From: Nibrella viscosa
GTDB lineage: Bacteria > Bacteroidota > Bacteroidia > Cytophagales > Spirosomataceae
Length of the DNA: 64,000 nucleotides
Assembly: GCF_039541875.1 (NCBI RefSeq)
Contig: NZ_BAABHB010000003.1
Coordinates: 62,001 to 126,000, forward strand
Direction of reading: 5' to 3'
The notes below the pieces were generated by a model. It had not been told where the DNA came from. It saw nothing but the letters and a program-made list of their open reading frames with translations, and did no database searches. This document shows positions 15,639 to 23,791 of the stretch, in pieces; the stretch's first letter is position 1; every line of letters begins with the position of its first letter. The position numbers and the translations under genes are program-made.

Positions 15639-15810
15639 ACAAACCCAAACGCTGTATTGACGCAATATAACCGTTCCAGACCGGACAGTCAATAGACGTG
15701 TTGGTGCGGAGAAGCGGAGGCCTTTCTTGACTTACCGCAAACCGGAGAAAGACAATGGGACCCCAGGTAGGCATCCTAACGGACAGGGCAGCGGGTTAGC
15801 CGCAACGACC

Positions 15811-16039
15811 TTAATTTGACCTTGTCGCCGTGGCAGCTTTCTCCATCACGTCCAGTCTGGCTTTCCTCGGATCGGGAACACTACCGGCCGAGCCGTCCTG
15901 GCGAAACTCGAAGACCTCCCCTTTTTTGGGATCGTAAACCGGCCATGCAGGTAGTCCCTTGCCATTGGGGTCACCCGTCTTAACGAACTTAGCCCAGTAG
16001 GTATTCATCATCCTGGCAACTTCTTTGTCGTTGGGCGAG
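15811..16039 (-). pseudogene. C-terminal remnant of a type B carboxylesterase
   Basis: The minus strand encodes SPNDKEVARMMNTYWAKFVK, TGDPNGKGLPAWPVYDP, then a short tail. This is the conserved last ~70 residues of para-nitrobenzyl-esterase-type carboxylesterases (normally ~500 aa). The catalytic domain is absent. Upstream, the frame continues only through the candidate AraC operator (giving a meaningless MVEQSVICIPC), so the truncation point lies at about 16040, right beside that operator. Confidence 0.8.
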
Positions 16040-16051
16040 CATGGTATACAG

Positions 16052-16082
16052 ATTACGGATTGTTCTACCAATATTACTGATT
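16052..16082 (+). promoter_or_regulatory. Candidate AraC-family operator, copy C
   Basis: ATTACGGATT (16052-16061), eleven bases containing TTCTACCA, then ATTACTGATT (16073-16082), period 21 bp. It ends 66 bp before the araC start codon and 36 bp before a TAGTTTTG element, a position suited to autoregulation. Confidence 0.7.
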
Positions 16083-16118
16083 CGGGGAGGAGCGTTCTTA
16101 AAGAAGGGAATAAAGCCG

Positions 16119-16126
16119 TAGTTTTG
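16119..16126 (+). promoter_or_regulatory. Candidate -7 element of the araC promoter
   Basis: TAGTTTTG fits the Bacteroidota -7 consensus TAnnTTTG and lies 22 bp before the start codon. No good -33 TTG is visible at the expected distance, consistent with a promoter that needs an activator. Confidence 0.45.
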
Positions 16127-16148
16127 AGTTAGTTAAAACAGCAGTGAT

Positions 16149-17072
16149 ATGGATAGTCTGCGTCGGTTTGAGACCATCAGTGAGTACAACGCCTTTAACA
16201 ATACGGAAACACGTCACCCCCTGGTGAGTGTGATTGATCTGTCGAAGGCCCATCCACGGCAAGCCTCCAACATGTATTTTGGGTTTTACGTCGTCTTTTT
16301 AAAAGAGGTAAAATGCGGTGACCTGCGCTACGGCCGGCATACCTATGACTATCAGGAAGGAACGCTGGTATTCATTGGCCCCGGGCAGGTGATCAGCGTT
16401 GACAATACCGGAGAGACGTATCAGCCCAAAGGCTATGCCGTAGTCTTCCATCCGGATCTGATCCATGGCACGGGCCTCGGCCGGCATATTCAGGATTATA
16501 CGTTCTTCGGCTACCAATCCAACGAGGCCCTGCATTTATCCGAACGGGAAAGAAAGCTTGTGCTGGATTGTTTTTCGAAGATTGACTACGAACTGGAACA
16601 TGCCGTAGACAAGCACAGTAAACGATTGATCGTCTCCAACATCGAACTGCTGCTGAACTACTGCGTCCGCTTTTACGACCGCCAGTTTATCACCCGTGAC
16701 AATGTGCATAAAGGTATCATCGAGCGGTTTGAGGGTCTGTTGAACGAATACTTTCAATCCGAGAAACCCCAGACGAACGGCTTGCCTTCGGTAGCGTGGT
16801 GTGCCGATCAGTTGAATCTGTCGGCCAATTATTTTGGCGATCTGGTGAAAAAGGAAACCGGCCGTTCCGCTCAGGAGTATATCCAGTCCAAACTGATTGA
16901 GGTGGCCAAAGAGAAGGTGTTTGACCCCGGCAAAACCATCAATGAGATCGCCTTTGAACTGGGGTTTAAATACCCGCAGCATTTCAGCCGCCTGTTTAAA
17001 GATCGGGTAGGGCAATCGCCCAACGAGTACCGTCGGACCGCCGACGCGACGCTCCATTACAATGACAACTAA
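16149..17072 (+). CDS. AraC-family transcriptional regulator
   Basis: A 307-aa cytoplasmic regulator. The N-terminal part (~20-150) is a cupin-like sensing domain with HTYDYQEGTLVFIGPGQVIS and KGYAVVFHPDLIHGTGLG. The C-terminal double helix-turn-helix (~205-300) has PSVAWCADQLNLSANYFGDL, VKKETGRSAQEYIQ and TINEIAFELGFKYPQHFSRL, FKDRVGQSPNEYR. Full length for the family. Just upstream is a 21-bp-period direct repeat that recurs twice between the aldo/keto reductase and decarboxylase genes 5 kb away, making it a good candidate regulator of those genes. The molybdenum hydroxylase genes begin 88 bp downstream on the same strand. Confidence 0.92.
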   Translation: MDSLRRFETISEYNAFNNTETRHPLVSVIDLSKAHPRQASNMYFGFYVVFLKEVKCGDLRYGRHTYDYQEGTLVFIGPGQVISVDNTGETYQPKGYAVVFHPDLIHGTGLGRHIQDYTFFGYQSNEALHLSERERKLVLDCFSKIDYELEHAVDKHSKRLIVSNIELLLNYCVRFYDRQFITRDNVHKGIIERFEGLLNEYFQSEKPQTNGLPSVAWCADQLNLSANYFGDLVKKETGRSAQEYIQSKLIEVAKEKVFDPGKTINEIAFELGFKYPQHFSRLFKDRVGQSPNEYRRTADATLHYNDN

Positions 17073-17160
17073 TGAAGCTTGCCTGTTCGGGGGCAGACCG
17101 TGAATGAAAAGCCTAAACTGAATGTTGTAACATACTGACCTTTCTTAAAACCATTATCCG

Positions 17161-17631
17161 ATGGCAAAATACAATCTAAAGATTAACGGGAAAGTCCGGC
17201 CGGTAGAGGTGGACCCCGCAACGCCTGTCCTGTGGGTATTGCGCGATCACCTGAATCTGGTGGGCACCAAATACGGCTGCGGCATAGCCCAGTGCGGAGC
17301 CTGTACTGTACACCTGAACGGCAATGCCGTTCGTTCCTGCCAGTTGCCTGTTTCGGCGGTTGGCAGTCAGGCTATTACCACCATTGAGGGATTATCCGAA
17401 AAGGGAGACCATCCCGTGCAGAAAGCCTGGCTCGAACACGATGTAGCCCAGTGCGGCTACTGCCAGGCCGGCCAGATCATGAGCGCCGTGTCTTTGCTCA
17501 AGTCCATGGCAGCGGCCAACCGTTCCGATCCGAGCGACGAGGATATTCAGGCCTTCATGAGCGGCAACATCTGCCGGTGTGGTACCTACACGCGGGTTAG
17601 GGCAGCCATCAAAGATGCCGCTCAGCAATAG
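17161..17631 (+). CDS. Small [2Fe-2S] subunit of a xanthine oxidase-family hydroxylase (IorA-like)
   Basis: A 156-aa protein carrying two iron-sulfur clusters. The plant-ferredoxin-like N-terminal domain has C40, C45, C48 and C60 (YGCGIAQCGACTVH). The helical C-terminal domain has C98, C101, C138 and C140 (AQCGYCQAGQIM, NICRCGTYTR). This is the electron-transfer subunit of two-component molybdenum hydroxylases such as isoquinoline 1-oxidoreductase or aldehyde dehydrogenases that pass electrons to a cytochrome or quinone rather than to an FAD subunit. The large subunit gene follows after 50 bp, so they form an operon, possibly with the preceding araC gene. Confidence 0.93.
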   Translation: MAKYNLKINGKVRPVEVDPATPVLWVLRDHLNLVGTKYGCGIAQCGACTVHLNGNAVRSCQLPVSAVGSQAITTIEGLSEKGDHPVQKAWLEHDVAQCGYCQAGQIMSAVSLLKSMAAANRSDPSDEDIQAFMSGNICRCGTYTRVRAAIKDAAQQ

Positions 17632-17681
17632 CCTGTTTTACGCTTGCTCTCCTGCCTCTCTAATCATCAATAGACCCTGAC

Positions 17682-19934
17682 ATGGCAAACGCTAAAAACA
17701 CCTATAACCGCCGTTCCTTCTTAAAGGCTTCCCTGCTGTCGGGCGGGGGCCTGATGCTCAGCGTGAGCTGGTTCTCCAGCGCCAAGGCCGCCGATAAACT
17801 GGAGGCTCTGAACCTGCCTCCGCAATGGACCCAGCTCAACGGCTACATCCAGATCACGCCCGATAACGTCATTAAACTCATCTGCCCCAACCCGGAGTTT
17901 GGCCAGAACGTGATGACCTCACTGCCCATGATGGTAGCCGAAGAACTGGATGCCGATTGGGCAACCGTAGTCGTTGAGATGGGTCCCCACGACAACACCA
18001 AATTAGGCCCTCAGTTTACGGGTGGCAGTAATTCAGTTCGCATGTACTGGAAGCCACTGCGGGAAGCCGGGGCAGCCGCCCGGCAAATGCTGCGCCAGGC
18101 TGCCGCTAAAAGCTGGAGTGTGCCTTTGGAAGAGGTGACCACTAAAGCGGGCATGCTCATCCACGAACGAACAATGAAAGTAGCTAAGTATGGCGAGATG
18201 GCGGCCAAAGCCGCCGAAGTTCCTGTACCTAAAGATAGTAAGCTTAAAGCGCCGAAGGAGTTTAGTGTTGTCCGCAACTCCAAGAAGAATGTGGAGGGGC
18301 TAAAAGTCGTAACCGGTAAACCCCTGTTCGGGCTGGATTACCGGGCCGACGGTATGCTGATTGCCATGATTCAGCATCCGCCCGCCTTTGGCATGAAACT
18401 GAAATCGTTCGATGCGTCGCAAACGCTGAAGATGCCGGGCATCAAAGAGGTGTTCAGCCTGAAACTGTACGAAGATGGTTTTGAGCAGGGCGGTTTCGAT
18501 ACCCGGACGTTCAACGATTTGCTGGTGGTGGTAGGCAAAACCACCTGGGAGGTTATGAATGCCCGCAAAAAGCTGATAGCCCAGTGGGAGCCCGCCGGTG
18601 ATACCAAAGATACCATGGCCGGCCGGGGCGGCAAGCGGGAGGTTGTGGTGCCGGGAGCGCTGGAAAGCACCAGTGCCCAGCTGGAGAAAATGCAGGAATG
18701 GGCCAAAAAGCCGGCGCAGGAACTCAGAAAAGACGGCGATCCCGAAACGGCCTTCAAAAATGCGGCTCAGGTGATTGAACGCACCTACACGGCACCGTTT
18801 CTGGCCCATAACTGCATGGAGCCGATGAACTTCCTCGCCCATGTCACGGATGAAAAAGCCTTACTGGCGGGTCCCTTGCAGGCACCGGGCTGGGTTGAGC
18901 CAACGCTATCGAAACTGCTGAATCTTCCGGCCGACAAGATTGAGATTCAGATGACCCGGATGGGTGGTGGCTTTGGACGACGGGCCTACGGCCAATATGT
19001 TTACGAAGCGGCCCTGATTTCCAAAAAAATCAAGGCACCGGTTAAGCTCATCTACACCCGCGAAGATGACATGACCTACGGCATTTACCGCCCCATGTAT
19101 ACGGCAACGTACCGGGCGGCCCTGGATGCCAATAAAAACCTGATTGGTTTTCATGTGAAAGGGGGCGGTATACCCGAGCATCCCATCCATGCCAACCGCT
19201 TCCCGGCCGGAGCCGTGGATAACTACCTGGCCGAGGGCTGGCAGATTCCATCCAACATTACCATCGGCGCATTCCGGGCTCCGCGCTCCAACTTCAACGC
19301 AGCCGCCGAGCAGTCGTTTCTGGATGAAGTGGCCGAAGCGATGGGTAAAGACCCCATCGAACTGAGGCTGGAACTGCTGAAGAGGGCCAAAGAAAACCCG
19401 GTGGGTAAAAACAACGAGTATGATCCTGACCGGTACGCCAGTGTCCTGACGCTGGTCCGCGACAAGTCGAACTGGAACAAGCCGGGCAGTGAAAAGTACA
19501 GCCGGGGGGTGGCCGCTTATTTCTGCCATAACTCTTATGCCGCTCATGTGGTAGACATGGTTACCCGCAACGGACAGCCGTATGTGGAGCGGGTATATAG
19601 TGCGATGGACTGCGGCATTGTGGTGAACCCCGATGCGGCCAAAAACATAGTCGAGGGCGCGGTGGTTGATGGGATCGGTAACGCCTTTTACGGGGCGCTG
19701 ACCCACAAAAACGGCGCTGCCGAGCAAACCAACTTCCACAATTACCGCATGATCCGGAATAACGAAGCGCCCCAGAAGATCGAGGTGTACTTTGTGGAGA
19801 ATGATATTGATCCGACCGGCCTGGGCGAACCGCCTTTCCCGCCGGTGTTCGGGGCGGTGGCCAATGCGCTTTATAAGTCGACCGGCAAGCGGTTTTATAA
19901 GCAGCCCTTTGCTGACCAGTTGATCAAATCATAA
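17682..19934 (+). CDS. Molybdopterin-binding large subunit, xanthine oxidase family (IorB-like), Tat-exported
   Basis: A 750-aa protein starting with a twin-arginine signal (NRRSFLKASLLSGGGLML), so the folded cofactor-loaded enzyme is exported to the periplasm. The molybdenum-binding domains show HNCMEPMNFLAHV, the glycine-rich MTRMGGGFGRRAYGQYV and the C-terminal GLGEPPFPPVFGAVANALYK with the likely catalytic glutamate. There is no FAD subunit gene, as in IorAB-type enzymes. Substrate (an aldehyde or N-heterocycle) cannot be told from sequence. Two more redox genes that may share its regulator lie upstream at 9.8-12.4 kb. Confidence 0.92.
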   Translation: MANAKNTYNRRSFLKASLLSGGGLMLSVSWFSSAKAADKLEALNLPPQWTQLNGYIQITPDNVIKLICPNPEFGQNVMTSLPMMVAEELDADWATVVVEMGPHDNTKLGPQFTGGSNSVRMYWKPLREAGAAARQMLRQAAAKSWSVPLEEVTTKAGMLIHERTMKVAKYGEMAAKAAEVPVPKDSKLKAPKEFSVVRNSKKNVEGLKVVTGKPLFGLDYRADGMLIAMIQHPPAFGMKLKSFDASQTLKMPGIKEVFSLKLYEDGFEQGGFDTRTFNDLLVVVGKTTWEVMNARKKLIAQWEPAGDTKDTMAGRGGKREVVVPGALESTSAQLEKMQEWAKKPAQELRKDGDPETAFKNAAQVIERTYTAPFLAHNCMEPMNFLAHVTDEKALLAGPLQAPGWVEPTLSKLLNLPADKIEIQMTRMGGGFGRRAYGQYVYEAALISKKIKAPVKLIYTREDDMTYGIYRPMYTATYRAALDANKNLIGFHVKGGGIPEHPIHANRFPAGAVDNYLAEGWQIPSNITIGAFRAPRSNFNAAAEQSFLDEVAEAMGKDPIELRLELLKRAKENPVGKNNEYDPDRYASVLTLVRDKSNWNKPGSEKYSRGVAAYFCHNSYAAHVVDMVTRNGQPYVERVYSAMDCGIVVNPDAAKNIVEGAVVDGIGNAFYGALTHKNGAAEQTNFHNYRMIRNNEAPQKIEVYFVENDIDPTGLGEPPFPPVFGAVANALYKSTGKRFYKQPFADQLIKS

Positions 19935-19984
19935 AGTAGCTAACGCCCGACACAATACATGAGTCATCCCGAATGTTGGCGTAC

Positions 19985-20153
19985 CCAGCCCCGCTAGGGG
20001 CATAACATCGGTAGCGGAAGTTATAGCCCTACCAAGCCAAAGTCCCGGATGGGGCGTAACATGCGCATAAGGTCATGTTACGCCCCATCCGGGGCTTGAT
20101 GCCGAGACGCTACTTGCCGGGTGCTACCGATGTTATGCCCCTAGCGGGGCTGG
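19985..20153. repeat. Nested long inverted repeat between convergent genes
   Basis: Outer arms 19985-20015 and 20123-20153 are perfect 31-bp reverse complements (core CCCCTAGCGGGGCTGG on the right arm). Inside, 20044-20063 and 20074-20093 are perfect 20-bp arms (core CCATCCGGG). The 322-bp region between the molybdenum hydroxylase and GH26 stops holds nothing else. Both arm pairs carry a GGGGC-N-TAACAT-like core, suggesting the same repeat type nested in itself. Confidence 0.92.
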
Positions 20154-20257
20154 CGTTGGCGGGATACAGTCCCTAAAGCAAGCATTCAGCACGGCCGATT
20201 AGCTCCTAAAAATTCGGGATGATTCATGTTTTTAGGTAGTAGAACAAAGTACAGGCC

Positions 20258-21421
20258 TCAGAAGAACAGAAACCGCTTCCGGCGGTACATGGCGGGCAGG
20301 TCGGCTTCAAACCTGGTATAGGGATCCTGGTAAAACTTCAGAAAGTCGGGGGTGCTGCGGTGGCCGGGGTAGGGTGCGTAGTAGTGCGTAGCGCTCCGTG
20401 AATCATTACGCCAGACCAGCACATAGGCAATCTTCAGCTTCTCCGCCTTCAGGGCTTTCAGCAGGGTGTTGGTCCACCAGGTGGTATCGGGTATAGATTC
20501 TAAGCCGGTTTCGGTGAAGGCGGCCAGTTTGCCGGTCTTTTCGGCATAGTCCGACACAATTTTCAGCTTCTTAATACCAGCTTCGATATTGTAGCGCCCG
20601 TTGCGGCCGAAGTCGGCGTAGTTATCCACCCCCACCATATCCACCCATTCATCTCCCGGATAGCGCTCCAGATAGTCGGCTTCGGTTTGGTAGAGGCAGT
20701 CGGGCGAGAAGGTGTAAATGAAATTATGGACATTGAGGCTGTCGCGCAGGTAGCCTACGGTGAAGCGCCAGAGTGAAACAAAGTCTTGGCGGCTGCAGTG
20801 CGGCTTTCCCCACCAGAACCAGCCGCCGTCGAACTCGTGGTATGGCCGAAACAGCATCGGCACCCGTTTGCCGTCTTTACCTTTTGTGGTGTTGGCGACA
20901 TCGGCCACCGTTTGCAGTATCTGTTTATATGCTTCGTGGTGCGAGCCGCCGGGTATCAGGTTGGCTACGGCCGAAACAGTAACGGAATCTTTCCAATAGA
21001 AGCCCGTCTGGGGCGTTACCGGATTGGCGAAATGCCAGGCTACCGTTACCACCCCGCCCCGGTCGTAAGTAGCGGCAATGTGCCTGCGCAGCGATTCTTT
21101 TGCCCGATCAATAGCTGCCTGCGGGCGACCCGACAGGCCGCTGAAATCAACGCCGATAACAGCCGGGTGCGAGCCGGTGACGGACTTCACATCGGAACGG
21201 TCGTTTTCACCAGACCAGCCGTGACCGTATTCGGTTGCGTGCTGATGCCCAAACAAGACAGACTTTTTAGACAGCTTATACAGATTATGATAAAGCGCCT
21301 TAGTTTCCGGAGTCGCCTTCGCGTCGATCAGCCGGGGTTTGGGTCTGGCGTAGGCGAGGTTAGTCAGAGACAGCCCCAGCAACAGCGTTCGACCGAATAA
21401 TGACAAAAAAGAGGAGTGCAT
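20258..21421 (-). CDS. Glycoside hydrolase family 26, beta-mannanase-like
   Basis: A 387-aa secreted enzyme (signal peptide to about residue 25). GH26 hallmarks are VLFGHQHATEYG near the start, FRPYHEFDGGWFWWG with the acid/base glutamate E196, and AFTETGLES with the nucleophile E304. A HxFxNP substrate motif (AWHFANP) lies between. Such enzymes cut beta-1,4-mannan or galactomannan chains. It is the last gene of a minus-strand polysaccharide utilisation locus, 13 bp after the acetylesterase gene, so the pair likely removes acetyl groups and cleaves the mannan backbone in the periplasm or at the cell surface. Confidence 0.93.
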   Translation of the reverse strand: MHSSFLSLFGRTLLLGLSLTNLAYARPKPRLIDAKATPETKALYHNLYKLSKKSVLFGHQHATEYGHGWSGENDRSDVKSVTGSHPAVIGVDFSGLSGRPQAAIDRAKESLRRHIAATYDRGGVVTVAWHFANPVTPQTGFYWKDSVTVSAVANLIPGGSHHEAYKQILQTVADVANTTKGKDGKRVPMLFRPYHEFDGGWFWWGKPHCSRQDFVSLWRFTVGYLRDSLNVHNFIYTFSPDCLYQTEADYLERYPGDEWVDMVGVDNYADFGRNGRYNIEAGIKKLKIVSDYAEKTGKLAAFTETGLESIPDTTWWTNTLLKALKAEKLKIAYVLVWRNDSRSATHYYAPYPGHRSTPDFLKFYQDPYTRFEADLPAMYRRKRFLFF

Positions 21422-21434
21422 ATGACTACGTTAC

Positions 21435-23420
21435 TTAGTCGAATCTGGCATTTCGGGTCACTTCCGGCCAGGTATCGGTGCGGAACGGATTGGCCGGAAA
21501 ACCGGCTCCATTATACAGATTGGCCTCGTCCGGCGAATCGGTCCAGGCGTAGCGTACCGCCACGGGTTTGGCTACTTTCAGACTGGAGACCACCACTTTG
21601 TCGTCCTGAATTTCAGCTTTGGCGTAGTGGAACACCTTGTCGTCACCGGCAATTTCAAAGCCTTTCAGGTAGCCGTATTTGTCCTTTACCATCAGGCCAC
21701 CGTCGGCATGTTTAAAGGAGATAATGGCTTTGTTGCCCTCGAAAGAGACACCGTCGTACAGGGGTGAGCTGTATGGAATAGCCTGGCCGTAGTCCTGCTT
21801 TAGCGCAATCACCGCCAGCCGGTGCCCGACGTCCTGCTTGTTGGTCGGGTGTATGTCTTTGGGGTTACCGACATCCGTAGTAACCGCCATTCCGGTTTTG
21901 GGTAGCTGTAAGGTCATGGTCTGCGCTTCGCGGAGTTCGGCCCAGCCGCTGCCCTGGTTGCTGCTCTGGTTCCCGCCGTAGCTGGAAAGCTGCACAAAGT
22001 AGAACGAGAAGTCTGAGGGGCGGCCATCCGCCGTTCCCCCGGCGCTTCCCCATTTAGTACGCCAATCCTGGATCAGCAGCGGAAAACTCTGGCGGTATTG
22101 ATAGGCACGGCCGGCATTCGACTCGCCCTGATACCACAGCGTACCCCGAATGGCAAACGGCACCAGCGGGGCAATCATGGCGTTGTAAATGCTGGTGGCT
22201 ACGTTGTTCATGAAGCGGGAGTATTCGTGCTTTTCGGCAAAGGCCGGCATCATGTGCCAGTTACCGGCCAGGCTAATCCGCTGGGTACCATCGGCCACAT
22301 ACAGGTCGTTGGGCGAGCCCATCAGGCCCAGGCCATACCAGGGGAGCTTTACGGCATTGCCATATTTCACTACCAATTGGTTCTGACCTGCTTTCCAGGT
22401 ATTCGCCGGTATGGTAATCTTCCGGCTGCCGGTTTCGGTACCCTCGTACACTTTCCTGCCGTTGATGTAAATTTCGTTCCGGCTGTCGTTTTCCGCCAGC
22501 CCAAGCATAGTCTGCCGGCCAGCCATATCGGCCGGGATCTCAATCTGCCGGGCTATGTAGCCTTGTCCCCGGAAACCCTGCATTCCTTTCCAGTCCCACT
22601 GACCGAAGGGATCGGCTTGCCGCCAGGTAGAGAAGTCGTAGTTCGGGTCGAGGTATTTCTGTTCGTCGGCGGCCGTCAGGTAGAGGTTACTAACCCCTTT
22701 CAGCAGTTGCTTCCTGAGCTTATAATCGACGATGCTGTCGGCCTGCTGCCAGTTGGTGGAGAGTTGCCGGGCCACGGGACGAAGTTCGTCGTTGCTCATC
22801 ATCCCTTCTTTGCTGATCCAGCCTTCTACCTGCGAGCCTCCCCAGGAGGAGTGCAGTAGCCCAACCGGCACATTCAGCTTTTGGGTTAGTTCGCGGGCGA
22901 AGAAAAAGCCGATGGCCGTAAAGTCGCCGACGGTTTCGGGCGAGCAGACTTTCCATTCGCCCTTCGTCAGGTCGGCCTGCGGAGTAAGCGCCAGTTCATG
23001 GGCTACGTTGAAGTGGCGGATCTGCGGGAAATTGGCGTTTTTCTTTTCCGCCTGGTAGTTATCCGCCTGTTTGACCGGCCACTCCATATTCGACTGACCG
23101 GAGCACAGCCATACTTCGCCAATCAGCACGTCGTTGATTTCGGTTTTGCCGGATTTGGCCGTGGCGGTCAACTGGTGAGGTCCACCGGCTTCGAGGGGTG
23201 AAAAACGCACCATCCATTTACCATCGGCACCCGCTTTACCGCTCTGGGTCTGACCCGCCAGGGTGACGGTAACCTTTTCGTTCGGTTTAGCCCAGCCCCA
23301 GACCGGAACCGGTTGCTGCCGCTGAAGCACTACATGATCGGAGAAAATGCGGGCTAGTTTAACCTGCGCGAAGGTGGCGGTGCTGAGGGTGAGGAGGACG
23401 AGAACGAGTAAGCGTTTCAT
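21435..23420 (-). CDS. SGNH-type carbohydrate acetylesterase (sialate O-acetylesterase family)
   Basis: A 661-aa secreted protein with signal peptide (LLVLVLLTLSTATFA). The esterase core has GEVWLCSGQSNMEWPV with nucleophile S110, IGFFFARELTQKLNVPVGLL, LWYQGESNAG and DIHPTNKQDVGHRLA (the D-x-x-H block). An inserted jelly-roll segment (~280-400; GYIARQIEIPADMAGRQTML) and an N-terminal Ig-like region are usual in this family. In a locus with GH26 it most likely removes acetyl groups from mannan or glucomannan. It is named after sialate esterases only by homology, and no sialic acid genes are near. Confidence 0.9.
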   Translation of the reverse strand: MKRLLVLVLLTLSTATFAQVKLARIFSDHVVLQRQQPVPVWGWAKPNEKVTVTLAGQTQSGKAGADGKWMVRFSPLEAGGPHQLTATAKSGKTEINDVLIGEVWLCSGQSNMEWPVKQADNYQAEKKNANFPQIRHFNVAHELALTPQADLTKGEWKVCSPETVGDFTAIGFFFARELTQKLNVPVGLLHSSWGGSQVEGWISKEGMMSNDELRPVARQLSTNWQQADSIVDYKLRKQLLKGVSNLYLTAADEQKYLDPNYDFSTWRQADPFGQWDWKGMQGFRGQGYIARQIEIPADMAGRQTMLGLAENDSRNEIYINGRKVYEGTETGSRKITIPANTWKAGQNQLVVKYGNAVKLPWYGLGLMGSPNDLYVADGTQRISLAGNWHMMPAFAEKHEYSRFMNNVATSIYNAMIAPLVPFAIRGTLWYQGESNAGRAYQYRQSFPLLIQDWRTKWGSAGGTADGRPSDFSFYFVQLSSYGGNQSSNQGSGWAELREAQTMTLQLPKTGMAVTTDVGNPKDIHPTNKQDVGHRLAVIALKQDYGQAIPYSSPLYDGVSFEGNKAIISFKHADGGLMVKDKYGYLKGFEIAGDDKVFHYAKAEIQDDKVVVSSLKVAKPVAVRYAWTDSPDEANLYNGAGFPANPFRTDTWPEVTRNARFD

Positions 23421-23565
23421 ACAGATAGGGAGTTGGGGGTAATGCGGTTCAGGATTTTAAGGATTAAAACAAACACAGGTTAACCCCTCACTGCTTTTTA
23501 GGCAACAGGCGATATAGTATTGGCTTGCCCTTACAGGGCTGAGAGCAAGGCCCGAATGGCAGATG

Positions 23566-23635
23566 CTATAAACCGCTGACCCCTCCGGGGTATAAAGAGT
23601 GGTCCATATACCCCGGAGGGGTCAGCGGTTTATAG
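23566..23635. repeat. Long hairpin in the gap between SGBP and esterase genes
   Basis: Perfect 28-bp arms (23566-23593 and 23608-23635; core CCCCTCCGGGGTAT) around a 14-base loop. Shorter partly complementary pieces (GGCTTGCCC near 23522, GAGCAAGCC near 23674) flank it. This 371-bp gap otherwise has no gene. It may stabilise or attenuate the mRNA between surface and enzyme genes. Confidence 0.9.
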
Positions 23636-23791
23636 TCATTTCACTTCGCTCAAATACACCCCTGCTCCGGAGGAGCAAGCCTACTTGTGCTCATTTTTAC
23701 TTAAACTCAGTATATTTCTGACCAGCCTACATCAGCAGAGGCAAGATTTCGCTTGCCTCTGCTGATGTAAAAAGCATGTGCATCACGGAAA

